From the NCBI GenBank assembly GCA_022736495.1, contig DZCR01000002.1, forward strand, positions 1 through 64,000: a stretch of DNA of 64,000 bases, written 5' to 3'. Numbering within the stretch: the first letter of the stretch is position 1; the number at the start of each line of letters is the position of its first letter. Positions 1 to 7,557 of this stretch are shown piece by piece. A model generated the notes under the pieces. It had not been told where the DNA came from and searched no databases. It worked only from the letters and a program-made list of their open reading frames with translations. Both the position numbers and the translations under genes were made by a program. The DNA is from Desulfobacca acetoxidans (GTDB lineage: Bacteria > Desulfobacterota > Desulfobaccia > Desulfobaccales > 0-14-0-80-60-11).

Positions 1-321
1 TTTCTCCTTTCGGCTTTCGTCTTTCCCGGCTTGGGGCAACTCTATAACCAGGACCGGCGCAAGGGCGTCTTGTTGGTGCTGGGAGCCAATCTCCTGTTGG
101 GTGCGGTGCTGCTGGCAGGGATGGTGCTCCTGTCCCAGGAATACCTGTCGGTCTTCTACCCCCGCCCCCTGACCTGGCAAATGTTCCAGCTCCTGGTCTT
201 CGATACCCTCACCCACCCATTTTTCTTGATTCCTTTTGCCCTGCTGATGGCCTTGTGGGGTTTTGCCATGGTGGATGCGGCCCGAGGCCCCAGGCCGCAA
301 AAACCGGCGGCGGACGACTGA
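1..321 (+). CDS. small integral membrane protein (5' end outside window)
   Basis: The reading frame is open from the first base, so the start lies before the window. The visible part opens with a hydrophobic stretch followed by FPGLGQLYNQDRRKG, the GLGQxYN-type motif of TM2-like small membrane proteins. Two further hydrophobic segments follow (about residues 25-45 and 65-85 of the visible part) and then a short charged tail ending in PAADD. It is followed after 16 bp by another + strand gene, probably co-transcribed. A membrane location is well supported; no specific function can be given. An in-frame TTG at 31 could be read as a start but would cut the first hydrophobic segment. Confidence 0.7.
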   Translation, partial: FLLSAFVFPGLGQLYNQDRRKGVLLVLGANLLLGAVLLAGMVLLSQEYLSVFYPRPLTWQMFQLLVFDTLTHPFFLIPFALLMALWGFAMVDAARGPRPQKPAADD

Positions 322-337
322 GGTTTAGGAAGGGATC

Positions 338-670
338 ATGAAACAATACCTGCTGGACGAAATCCCCCGGGACGATATTGCCCGGGTCCGGGATTATCTC
401 AACCAACACGCGGTGGCTGCGGGAATAGAAGACATCTGGTGGGTAGACCTGCAAGAGGATCTGCTGAGCCCGGAACAGTTCGACCACCGGGATTGCCGGC
501 CGCACCGCTTTGCGGTAGAGGTGGGGGATAACTTCGTGCGCTTCGAGTTCCTCATCCGCAGTCGGCAAACCATGCGCTGCGGTTGCATCGCCTACGCCAC
601 CCGGCAGCAGCGGGATTTTATCATGGCTTACGCCGACCGGTTGGTGGAGGAGTTGGCGCTGAGAACGTGA
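338..670 (+). CDS. conserved hypothetical protein, 110 aa
   Basis: The start ATG is preceded by AGGAAGGG at good spacing. The protein is soluble, mixed alpha/beta and acidic, with no signal peptide or membrane segment. Recognisable bits are an IWWVDLQEDLL stretch near residue 33 and a C-terminal helix. Two cysteines lie close together in RCGCIAY (about residue 80), but there is no clear metal-site pattern. I do not recognise the family. The 16-bp gap to the upstream membrane protein suggests one transcript. Codon usage and the ribosome-binding site make it a real gene. Confidence 0.7.
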   Translation: MKQYLLDEIPRDDIARVRDYLNQHAVAAGIEDIWWVDLQEDLLSPEQFDHRDCRPHRFAVEVGDNFVRFEFLIRSRQTMRCGCIAYATRQQRDFIMAYADRLVEELALRT

Positions 671-765
671 TTATGCCCTCATGAGGCCAGGCCATCGTCC
701 GCACCCACCAGGAAGCTCCAGCAGTTCCCTTTTCAAAATTCGGTTCTAAGCGGGATATTCTGGTG

Positions 766-786
766 GCACAGGCGTCTCGCCGGTGC
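766..786. repeat. short intergenic hairpin repeat
   Basis: GCACAGGCG-TCT-CGCCGGTGC forms a 9-bp stem with one mismatch and a 3-base loop. A second perfect hairpin, GGTGCG-TTCCA-CGCACC, lies at 800-816. This CACAGGCGTCTCGCC-type unit resembles dispersed palindromic repeats I have seen in many bacterial genomes; that resemblance is from memory. Confidence 0.4.
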
Positions 787-842
787 AGTCTTGACGTAAG
801 GTGCGTTCCACGCACCGCTTTGCCTGCCTTGCCAAAAAGATC

Positions 843-865
843 AGGGCGGTTCGCAAACCGCCCCT
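843..865 (-). terminator. hairpin terminator after the radical SAM gene
   Basis: AGGGCGGTT-CGCA-AACCGCCCCT is a strong stem-loop lying just beyond the stop codon of the radical SAM gene at 894. On the minus strand it is followed by GATCTTTTTGG, a short U-run, so it fits a Rho-independent terminator for that operon. The plus side also has a CTTTTTCC run further on, so it may act in both directions. Confidence 0.5.
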
Positions 866-893
866 CATCTTGCTCATCTTTTTCCATGCAGTC

Positions 894-2291
894 CTACATC
901 ACCACGATCTCTTCTAAGCCGTCCCGCCAGCCGTCCCAGAGGTAATCGTCCAGGCGGCCCTGGGCTATGACCCGAAAGGCGTAACGGGCCTGGGCCGTAT
1001 AAAAATCACACAGCGGCGCCGGAGCCTCCAGTTTGCCGTTGATGGCGTAGACCTCTGCAGGGCAGGGCGCGCCGCAGAAGTGGCGCACTGCACAGCGGTT
1101 GCAGGGCGCAAAGCCCTCGGCCACCCGCGTGGTGACATCCTTAAAGGCCTTGGTCTTCAGCAGCTCCGGCACCGACATCTCCCAGAGGTTGCCGCCGTGA
1201 AACTCCGGCAGGCCCAGAAATTCGCTGCACGGGGCTACCTCGCCCCTGGCGCCCACCGCGAAGAAGCAGCGGCCGCCGCCGCAGGGGCTGATGTCGCACA
1301 TGAGCCGCCTGGCCCCCGGGGCCACCAGCCCCAAGAGCAGGTTGGCGAAATTACCGATGACCAGCTTGCGCCCGGTTTCTTGGCCCAGCTCATAGGCTCG
1401 GTCCAGAGCCCTAAAGAAAAAATGGGCCAGCTCCGCCTGGTCCGGCATCAGATTCCGGCCTCCCAACTGGGTGCCCCGCACCGGGTTTAAGAGCGCATTG
1501 CCCACCCCCTTGGCATGGAAAAACTCCACCAGCTCCGGCAGGGACCGGACGTTCTCCCGGGTCACCGTGGTGATGATATTGAGGCCAGGGTAATCCACCA
1601 GTTCTTCCAGCACCTTTACGGTTCCGGCGAAGACCCCGGTGCCGCCCCAGGTGTGTCGGGTGCGGTCCGCCACTTCAGGGGTCGGCCCGTCCAGGCTCAG
1701 CCCGATGCCGACATTGTGGGCCACCAGGAAATCTTTGGCCTCTTGATCCAGCAAGGTCGCGTTGGTCTGCACCCCGAACCGGAAGTAGTCGCCGTAGGCC
1801 TCGATGCCGGCAAAGACCGCGTCCTTGGCCAGGAGCGGTTCGCTGCCGTGAAATACCAATTGGGGCCTCGCCCCCTCCGGCAGGGTGCTCACGAAGAAAT
1901 CCTTGAGCAACGTGAGCGATTCCAGCAGCCGCGCCGGGTCCATGTGCTCCCCGCTTCTCCGGGCCTCCCGGGGCAAGTAGCAGTAGCCGCAGTCCATGTT
2001 GCAGCGCTCGGTGGGGTTGAAATAGACCGCGGACGGCAAGAGCCCGAACCGCACGTTGTTCAGGTCCTTGGCCAGGCTGGCTTCTTTTTCCAAGAAGACC
2101 TGGGGCAACTCTGCGCCCAACAGATAGTCCAGGGCCTGTTCCCTTGGGGCCAGCACCCAGAAGGCGGTGTCCGCGCTGATCAAGGCCACGAAGTCCTCGT
2201 GGCCGATCTCCAAAACGTCGAAATGGGGCCCGGCCCCGGCATTCACCGGGACTCCCGCCGGACCCCACAGAGGTGAAACTTCCTGGGCCAT
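894..2291 (-). CDS. cbpB: radical SAM/SPASM peptide-modifying enzyme (CbpB-like)
   Basis: A 465-aa radical SAM enzyme predicted to modify the 39-aa peptide encoded 2 bp upstream. Residues about 1-85 form an N-terminal extension that could bind the leader. The radical SAM cluster motif CNMDCGYC (CxxxCxxC) lies near residue 93. The C-terminal third is SPASM-like, with cysteines in CDISPCGGGRC, then CNRCAVRHFCGAPCPAE and a last PLCDFY, consistent with two auxiliary Fe-S clusters. The pairing with a short Cys-containing precursor behind a cobalamin riboswitch matches what I remember of the CbpA/CbpB families. The modification made is unknown. Enzyme class is certain; the family name is less so. 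Confidence 0.85.
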   Translation of the reverse strand: MAQEVSPLWGPAGVPVNAGAGPHFDVLEIGHEDFVALISADTAFWVLAPREQALDYLLGAELPQVFLEKEASLAKDLNNVRFGLLPSAVYFNPTERCNMDCGYCYLPREARRSGEHMDPARLLESLTLLKDFFVSTLPEGARPQLVFHGSEPLLAKDAVFAGIEAYGDYFRFGVQTNATLLDQEAKDFLVAHNVGIGLSLDGPTPEVADRTRHTWGGTGVFAGTVKVLEELVDYPGLNIITTVTRENVRSLPELVEFFHAKGVGNALLNPVRGTQLGGRNLMPDQAELAHFFFRALDRAYELGQETGRKLVIGNFANLLLGLVAPGARRLMCDISPCGGGRCFFAVGARGEVAPCSEFLGLPEFHGGNLWEMSVPELLKTKAFKDVTTRVAEGFAPCNRCAVRHFCGAPCPAEVYAINGKLEAPAPLCDFYTAQARYAFRVIAQGRLDDYLWDGWRDGLEEIVVM

Positions 2292-2293
2292 GC

Positions 2294-2413
2294 CTACTTA
2301 GCCTTCTTGGCGTCAGCCATGAGGTAATGGGACAGACCCACCTGGTCCCCGTTGGGGGCGCAGGTGTAACGGATGCTGATGGGTTTTACCTTACTACTCT
2401 TTGATTTTGCCAT
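2294..2413 (-). CDS. cbpA: modified-peptide precursor (CbpA-like), 39 aa
   Basis: The short ORF begins MAKSKSSKVKPISIRYTC and ends LSHYLMADAKKAK. It has a lysine/serine-rich N-terminus, a single cysteine in the core (residue 18) followed by an APNGDQVGLSHY block, and a basic tail. The ATG is preceded by an excellent GGAAGGAGGA ribosome-binding site. The frame stays open further upstream to 2545, but that part lacks such a site and overlaps the attenuator terminator, so the short form was chosen. The stop is 2 bp from the radical SAM start, implying translational coupling. It is probably a RiPP-like substrate; the mature product and role are unknown. Confidence 0.75.
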   Translation of the reverse strand: MAKSKSSKVKPISIRYTCAPNGDQVGLSHYLMADAKKAK

Positions 2414-2525
2414 AATATCTTGTCCTCCTTCCTCGTGTGGTTTACCGACCGGGCCGGATTGCTCAACGGCCGCCGGGATGAAAGCCAGGTGGCCAGAGGG
2501 GCAGGCCTCCGTGCCTGCCGCCCCA

Positions 2526-2561
2526 AATAAAAAAAAGAGTCCCATCCCTCGGATGGAACTC
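2526..2561 (-). terminator. intrinsic terminator of the riboswitch expression platform
   Basis: Read on the minus strand, GAGTTCCATCC-GAG-GGATGGGACTC is an 11-bp stem followed directly by a run of U residues (the A-run at 2526-2536 on the plus strand). It lies between the cobalamin aptamer and the peptide gene, as expected for an attenuator that ends transcription when the aptamer is bound. Confidence 0.75.
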
Positions 2562-2600
2562 CCTTTACCATCAGGAGTAGCCTCAATTACAAAACAACCG

Positions 2601-2760
2601 CCAGGCAGGTCTTCTGGCTCTCGGATCAGCCGGGGATCGTCAGCCTTCCCACCGGGTTTTCTAGAACCCGACAGTGGCCGGCCTAAGCCAATACGTTCCT
2701 CCGTCCCCGATTACAGCGGCGGGACCGCCCCGGATTTTAACCGGGTTCCGTATTGCCTGG
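2601..2760 (-). promoter_or_regulatory. cobalamin riboswitch aptamer
   Basis: The minus strand shows the conserved core in order. P1 pairs CCAGGCA (2760-2754) with TGCCTGG (2607-2601). Then come GGAACCCGGTTAAAATCCGG, GGCGGTCCCGCCGCTGTAAT with CGGGGACGGAGG, the B12-box-type GCCACTG, GGGAAGG, and finally GATCCGAGAGCCAGAAGACC. Order and content match the adenosylcobalamin-type aptamer. It sits between a sigma-70-like promoter and an intrinsic terminator ahead of the peptide/radical SAM genes, so those genes are predicted to be switched off when cobalamin is plentiful. Confidence 0.93.
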
Positions 2761-2777
2761 AGATTTCTTTCTTTAAA

Positions 2778-2806
2778 GTAATAACCTGCGATTTATTCTA
2801 TGTCAA
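2778..2806 (-). promoter_or_regulatory. sigma-70-type promoter of the riboswitch transcript
   Basis: On the minus strand TTGACA, a 17-base spacer and TATTAC give a perfect -35 and a 4/6 -10 box. The predicted start is near 2771, about ten bases before the P1 helix of the riboswitch. Confidence 0.6.
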
Positions 2807-3180
2807 CTTATTTCCGGTAGCCCTCCTTGCGGGCAAGATCGCGCTGTGTCCAGGTCACCCCAAGGCCGATGTCCCCGTTCAGCCAGAGCTTAAAACTGCG
2901 TCGTGGAGTTGAGGTAATATAGAGCCATACCCTCCATATATTTTTCTATGGAAGGCTTTATTATGTTAAATGTCAAATAGAAAATGATATTAATGGCCAA
3001 AAGTTTTCTGAAGTCCGATAGCGGGCGGTCACCTCACCTAAGGAATTGACTCCATTTTTGAAGATCCGGGTGAGGCGGGAGCGGCAAAGCATGGCCCCAA
3101 AAGACAGAAGGTGTGGTGAGCTAAAAGCTTCCACACCCTCTGAATCTGTGTACTGCGGGGTTACCCCCAGAAGTAGTGCT
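2807..3180. other. gene-free interval with one hairpin
   Basis: No convincing coding sequence is visible. The AT-rich middle (about 2920-3010) could hold promoter elements. The hairpin GGTGTGG...CCACACC (3110-3116 with 3131-3137) lies just beyond the stop of the minus-strand lipoprotein gene and may end its transcription, although the following T-run is weak. Confidence 0.4.
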
Positions 3181-3549
3181 TTACATAGCCTTTTTCGGTT
3201 TGGCCGGCGGGCACTTCACTCTTTTTTTCTTGATGTGCCGTTTGATAGCTCTGACCTTACCATACTTGACGGCGGCGCACACTTTTTCCGCCGCGTCCTC
3301 GGCCCTGGCGGCAGCCGCTTCAGCCTTGTTGGCAGCAGCGGAAGCGCGAGGTACGGGGACTTTGGCATCTTGTGCGGCCGCTTCCGCCTTTACTACCGAC
3401 GCGGCTGCCCGATCTGCAGAAGCTTTAGCTTGCTGTGAGTACATTGAACACTGATCATAGTACTTTTGGCAGCAGCCAGCACCTCCCAGCACCAGGGCAA
3501 AGACCGCGAGGAGAGCCAAGGCATAGCCTTTTCTCATTGCCTTCCTCAT
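3181..3549 (-). CDS. alanine-zipper lipoprotein, 122 aa
   Basis: The N-terminus has positive charges, a hydrophobic stretch and a lipobox-like LGGAGC, pointing to a secreted lipoprotein with lipidated Cys near residue 26. The mature part is an alanine-rich heptad repeat (A-DRAAAS, KAEAAAQDA, KAEAAAARAEDAAEK), as in Lpp/OprI-type alanine zippers that trimerise at the outer membrane. The C-terminal 30 residues are strongly basic (IKKKRVKCPPAKPKK), which could contact peptidoglycan or nucleic acid; that is inference. AAGGGGG precedes the ATG. It lies downstream of a clear paralogue at 3610-3903. Confidence 0.75.
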   Translation of the reverse strand: MRKAMRKGYALALLAVFALVLGGAGCCQKYYDQCSMYSQQAKASADRAAASVVKAEAAAQDAKVPVPRASAAANKAEAAAARAEDAAEKVCAAVKYGKVRAIKRHIKKKRVKCPPAKPKKAM

Positions 3550-3609
3550 CGATTACCCCCTTTCGGAGAGAATTTTTCACTCCCCATTAGCTGATCATTC
3601 CCAGGTGCT

Positions 3610-3903
3610 TTACTTCCGCATCTTCTTCATCAGGCAAGCTTCTGCTTTCGCTGCAGCTGCCTCAGCCCGATCAGCCGCGGCCTCAGCTTTGTCAGCCGAA
3701 GCTTTCGCGTCTGCCGCCGCCATTTCGGCGTTCCGCGCCGCGCTGTCCGCCTTCGCAGCCGAAGCCGCCGCCTGATCGGCGTACATCTTGGCTTCGTCTA
3801 CGCTCTTCTTGCAGGCGTCGCAGCACCCCATTCCCATGGCAGCGATAAACGCCAGAAGAATGGCCCATGCAAAGCCTTTCCTTACCAAAGCTTTCCTCAT
3901 CAT
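3610..3903 (-). CDS. alanine-zipper lipoprotein, 97 aa (paralogue of 3181-3549)
   Basis: It starts MMRKALVRKGFAWAILLAF and reaches a lipobox-like MGMGCC. The mature part is almost pure alanine zipper: AADAKASADKAEAAADRAEA and similar heptads, ending CLMKKMRK. It is a likely outer-membrane, trimeric murein-type lipoprotein. AAGGGGGG precedes two adjacent ATGs, either of which may be used. It is probably first in a two-gene transcript with 3181-3549. The shared N-terminal layout suggests tandem duplication, with the downstream copy gaining a basic tail. Confidence 0.78.
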   Translation of the reverse strand: MMRKALVRKGFAWAILLAFIAAMGMGCCDACKKSVDEAKMYADQAAASAAKADSAARNAEMAAADAKASADKAEAAADRAEAAAAKAEACLMKKMRK

Positions 3904-3971
3904 CTATCCCCCCTTCTCAAAGAGATGGTTTAAGGTAAGTAAGATGCCCACATTTAATAACAATGGGCTGC

Positions 3972-4087
3972 AAATATCAAGAAAAAATATAACCTCCCTA
4001 ACTTTTTTTCTTGAGACTCGCCTAACGGAGTACTAAAACCGTGTTTTGATTAACTATAGGTATGAATTGAAAAATATCAAGAAAAAA
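3972..4087. repeat. exact 16-bp direct repeat, units 100 bp apart
   Basis: AAATATCAAGAAAAAA occurs at 3972-3987 and again at 4072-4087. On the minus strand each copy supplies a TTGATA -35-like box, so the repeat may be a duplicated promoter upstream region of the lipoprotein genes. Confidence 0.6.
4053..4080 (-). promoter_or_regulatory. promoter candidate for the lipoprotein pair
   Basis: TTGATA, 16 bases, TATAGT on the minus strand (5/6 matches in each box). A second, weaker copy, TTGATA-N17-TTAAAT, lies at 3952-3980, closer to the gene. Both use the 16-bp repeat as the -35 region. Confidence 0.5.
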
Positions 4088-4152
4088 CTTTCCAATTATG
4101 AATTTTTTTTTTGGAGCCGCCTTGGTTGATATTATTTATACTATTGAAATTA

Positions 4153-6840
4153 TTAATTAAGAAGACTTTCTTGAAAAGGCCTCGGCGCATAGGAATTCAT
4201 CTCTCCCCAGTTTTCCCCCACCCTGAGATCCACCGTCAGGGGCACTTTCAGTCGCACGACCCCCTCCATGACCTGCCGCACCACTCTCGCCACGTCCGCC
4301 AATTCGGTCCGGGGCACTTCAAATAAGAGCTCATCATGGAGCTGGAGGAGCATCTGTCCGGATAAGCCCGCCTTCTCCAGGGCCGTTTCCACTTCCAACA
4401 TGGCTTTTTTGATGATATCCGCCGCGGTGCCCTGGAGGGGAGTGTTGATGGCGCTGCGCTCGGCTTCCTGCCGGATTATGCGGTTGCTGCTGTTGAGTTG
4501 CGGGGTTTGGCGCCGCCTTCCCAGCAGCGTGGTCACCCAGCCTTGCTCCCGGGCCTGCCGCAAGGTCTCATCCAAATAGGCCTTGACCCCGGAATATTTG
4601 GCAAAATAGCGCTGGATAAACTCACTGGCCAGGCGGTTGCCCACCCCCAGCTGTTTGGCCAGGCCGAAGGCGCTCATGCCGTAAATAATCCCGAAATTTA
4701 CCACTTTGGCTTGCCGGCGCATATCCGGGCTCACCAACTCCGGATGGATGCCGAAAACTACCGCCGCGGTCTGGCGGTGGATATCGATTCCGTCCTTAAA
4801 GGCCCTGAGAAGAGTGGGGTCCTCGGAGAAATGGGCCAGAATACGCAGTTCCATCTGGGAATAATCCGCGCTGAGAAACACCTGGCCAGCTTTCGGCACA
4901 ACGGCCTGGCGAATCTGCCCCCCCAATTCTCCCCGGACGGGGATGTTCTGCAAATTGGGGTCCCGGCTGCTCAAGCGCCCGGTGGCCGCCACCGATTGCA
5001 GAAACGTGGTGTGTACCCGACCGGTGGCCGGGTCCGCCAGCCTCAGGAGGGCATCCACATAGGTTGATTTGAGTTTGCCCATACTGCGGTATTCCAAAAC
5101 CTTGGCCGCGATGGGGCTTTCGGACGCCAGGGCTTGCAGCACCTCCACGTCGGTGGAGTAAGCGGTTTTGCCCCGAGTCCGCTTTTGGGGCGTGAGCTTC
5201 ATTTTCTCAAAAAGGATGCGGCCCAATTGCTGGGGCGATTGAATGAGAAATTCTTCGCCCGCTAGGGCATAAATTTCTTGTTCCAGCCCCTGCATCGCTC
5301 CTTCCAGGTCTTGGCCGAAGCGTCGCAAAAATTCCTGGTCCAGGAGAATGCCGCGGGCCTCCATGCGCGCCAGGGTCCCAACCAGCGGCAATTCCAGCCC
5401 CGTATAGAGTTCCCAGAGGCCTTCCTGGCGCAGTTCGTTTGCCAGCTTGGGCCAGAGGCTCAGGGCCACCTCGGCACGGTTGGCGGCGTATCGACAAGCC
5501 AGGTCCCGGTCTAACCCCAGCGCCGTGGTGGGCCGGCCCGCCAATTCCCGGGGGCCCGGCAGATTTACCCCCAGGTAGTGCAGGGCCACATTTTCCAGGG
5601 TTTGCTCGTACCGGGCCGGATTGAGGAGGTATGACGCCACCAGAATATCGCCGGTAATGCCCCGGATCTCCAACCCAAAACGGTGGGCTATCAGCAGGGC
5701 GGTTTTGAGATCCGGACCAACTTTGGCAATCCCAGGCTTAGCCCAAAGCGAGCCCAGTTTCTCCCAGACGGACCGACCGGTCTCCCCCGGCGACAGGGGG
5801 ATATACGCGGCTTCCCCGGTCTGCCAGGCCACCCCGACCCCGGCGACCTCGGCCAGCACCGGGTGCTGTTCGCCGGTGACAAAGCACAGCCCCATTTCGC
5901 CGGCACCGCGCACGGCCTGGGCCACCCGGTCCAGTTCCTCGGGTCCTGCCGCCAGAGAACAGGCAGCCGTGGGCTCGGAATCAAACCCTAATTCCTTGGT
6001 CAACTTGGTGAATTCCAGATCCACAAACAGCCGGCGCAGGGTTTCCCGGTCCGGCGGACCCGGCTGGAGCGCTTCCAGGTCCACCTCCAAGGGGACCTGG
6101 GTCTCGAGTTCGGTCAACTGGCGGCTGAGCCGCGCCAGTTCAGCATGTTCCTGTAATCGAGCCTTCACCGCCTTTTCTTTCAGTTCACTGATATGGGCCA
6201 GCAAATTTTCCAGATTATGAAACTGGGCAATCAACTTGAGGGCGGTTTTTTCCCCAATGCCTGGCACCCCGGGAATATTGTCGCTGGCGTCTCCCGCCAG
6301 GGCCCGCACCTCCACCAGTTCCTTGGGGTCAAGGCCATATTTCTCTCGAATGGCGGCCGGGTCATACCGCACCCCCTTCATGGGATCCCACATATCCACC
6401 CCTTCGGCCACCAGGGGCAAGAGGTCTTTGTCCCCCGAAATAATTTCCACCTCATAGCCTTGCTCCCGGGCCCGCCGCACCAGGGTGCTGATGAGATCAT
6501 CGGCTTCGTAGCCTTCATATACCAGGGAAGGCAGATTGAGAGCGTCGATAATCTGGCGGATGTAGGGCAGTTGGGTCACTAGGGCTTCCGGCATGGGGGG
6601 GCGGTGGGCTTTGTATTCTTTATAGAGGTTATGCCGGAAGGTGGGGCCTCTGGCGTCGAACACCAGGGCCAGATGTTGGGGTTGCCGCTCCCGGAGTACC
6701 TTGAGGAGCATAGTGGTCACCCCGTAAGTGGCGTTGGTGGGAACTCCACGGGAGTTGGACAGGGCCGGCAGGGCATGAAAGGCCCGATAGAAATAGGAAC
6801 TGATGTCAATGAGATACAGGACGCGGGATTCTTTGTCCAT
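4153..6840 (-). CDS. polA: DNA polymerase I, proofreading site degenerate
   Basis: A family A polymerase of about 895 aa for repair and Okazaki-fragment processing. Residues 1-290 are the 5'-3' nuclease (LYLIDISSYFYRAFHALP, YEGYEADDLISTL, GDASDNIPGVPGIGEKTA). The polymerase domain has motif A ADYSQMELRILAHF, motif B RRQAKVVNFGIIYGMS and motif C LQLHDELLFEVP. The middle domain lacks the proofreading acids: the DTE-type Exo I motif reads FVTGE, and the Exo II Asp is replaced in GPDLKTALL. Proofreading is therefore probably absent. The ATG at 6840 is preferred because AAAAGGA lies 7 bases upstream; a GTG 18 bases further up is less likely. Confidence 0.97.
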   Translation of the reverse strand: MDKESRVLYLIDISSYFYRAFHALPALSNSRGVPTNATYGVTTMLLKVLRERQPQHLALVFDARGPTFRHNLYKEYKAHRPPMPEALVTQLPYIRQIIDALNLPSLVYEGYEADDLISTLVRRAREQGYEVEIISGDKDLLPLVAEGVDMWDPMKGVRYDPAAIREKYGLDPKELVEVRALAGDASDNIPGVPGIGEKTALKLIAQFHNLENLLAHISELKEKAVKARLQEHAELARLSRQLTELETQVPLEVDLEALQPGPPDRETLRRLFVDLEFTKLTKELGFDSEPTAACSLAAGPEELDRVAQAVRGAGEMGLCFVTGEQHPVLAEVAGVGVAWQTGEAAYIPLSPGETGRSVWEKLGSLWAKPGIAKVGPDLKTALLIAHRFGLEIRGITGDILVASYLLNPARYEQTLENVALHYLGVNLPGPRELAGRPTTALGLDRDLACRYAANRAEVALSLWPKLANELRQEGLWELYTGLELPLVGTLARMEARGILLDQEFLRRFGQDLEGAMQGLEQEIYALAGEEFLIQSPQQLGRILFEKMKLTPQKRTRGKTAYSTDVEVLQALASESPIAAKVLEYRSMGKLKSTYVDALLRLADPATGRVHTTFLQSVAATGRLSSRDPNLQNIPVRGELGGQIRQAVVPKAGQVFLSADYSQMELRILAHFSEDPTLLRAFKDGIDIHRQTAAVVFGIHPELVSPDMRRQAKVVNFGIIYGMSAFGLAKQLGVGNRLASEFIQRYFAKYSGVKAYLDETLRQAREQGWVTTLLGRRRQTPQLNSSNRIIRQEAERSAINTPLQGTAADIIKKAMLEVETALEKAGLSGQMLLQLHDELLFEVPRTELADVARVVRQVMEGVVRLKVPLTVDLRVGENWGEMNSYAPRPFQESLLN

Positions 6841-7094
6841 GGGGGAATCCTTTTCCACCTTATAGCCACTCCCGTTTCTCCTGTCAACTTGAGAAGGTTA
6901 CTTGGCCGGCTAAGTCTAGGCTTCCAGCCTGCCAAGTAAATACTTCTGTAGCAATTCCCAGGGGAAATGCGGGTTCCTCCCCCGCTATCTTTAAATGAAA
7001 AATTTTCTCCGCTGCCGATAAAGATGCCTGAAGGACTGATGATTACACGCTTTCCGGTCGCACGGCCAGAAAGAATATCCCAGCCGGAACCTTT

Positions 7095-7111
7095 CGGTCC
7101 GCCCCTTGCAT
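7095..7111 (+). promoter_or_regulatory. sigma-54-like promoter candidate
   Basis: CGGTCCGCCCCTTGCAT keeps the GG-N10-GC spacing of -24/-12 promoters, with an exact TTGCA -12 half. It lies about 30 bases before the ribosome-binding site of the 51-aa gene. The -24 half is only partly conserved, so this is tentative. Confidence 0.35.
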
Positions 7112-7139
7112 AACTCTGGATACAAGGGAGGAAAAAGAC

Positions 7140-7295
7140 ATGGCAAGCCTATTATGGAGCAGCGCAATAATCCTGACGATGACGGGGGTATTGTTTTTTT
7201 GGGGAGCTCGGGTGTTCGAGATGGAAAGCTTCTATATCGACAGCAGCGCCATTTTGGGTCTGGCCCTGGTTCTGGTGGGCCTGACCCAGATCTGA
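7140..7295 (+). CDS. small two-helix membrane protein, 51 aa
   Basis: The ATG has GGGAGGA six bases upstream. The product begins MASLLWSSAIILTMTGVLFF and ends LGLALVLVGLTQI. It has two hydrophobic helices (about residues 4-21 and 37-50) joined by a short polar turn with ARVFEMESFYIDSS. Such hairpin membrane proteins often act as small subunits or regulators of larger membrane complexes; nothing here says which. It stands alone between polA and the lipid-transport operon. It is preferred over an overlapping 74-aa frame because of the Shine-Dalgarno site and membrane-protein composition. Confidence 0.6.
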   Translation: MASLLWSSAIILTMTGVLFFWGARVFEMESFYIDSSAILGLALVLVGLTQI

Positions 7296-7557
7296 TGGCG
7301 CTTCCCTTCTGCTGCCAGTATTCACTTTAGAAGATTCACCTGGACAGGGTGATGTAAATCGGCAGGCGGGTTAATCAAGATAAGCCTGGTTGCTTTATTC
7401 TGCTAAAAGGTGAATTGCAAAAAAAAATAATTGACCCCGCGACTCCAGCTACCGTCAGCAACGTCGCGATCAGATGAGCAAATAAAAGTTGAACAGGGGA
7501 TACCCACCCTTGCTATGAAATTGACTCCGTGAACCTTGCCGGGTGCCCCGGTCCGCT
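7296..7557. other. gene-free interval
   Basis: I see no coding sequence, clear terminator or promoter in these 262 bases beyond an A-rich run (about 7420-7429). Confidence 0.4.

Noticed and set aside
7106..7330. 74-aa plus-strand frame
   Set aside because: It overlaps the 51-aa membrane protein in another frame, has no Shine-Dalgarno and a disordered composition.
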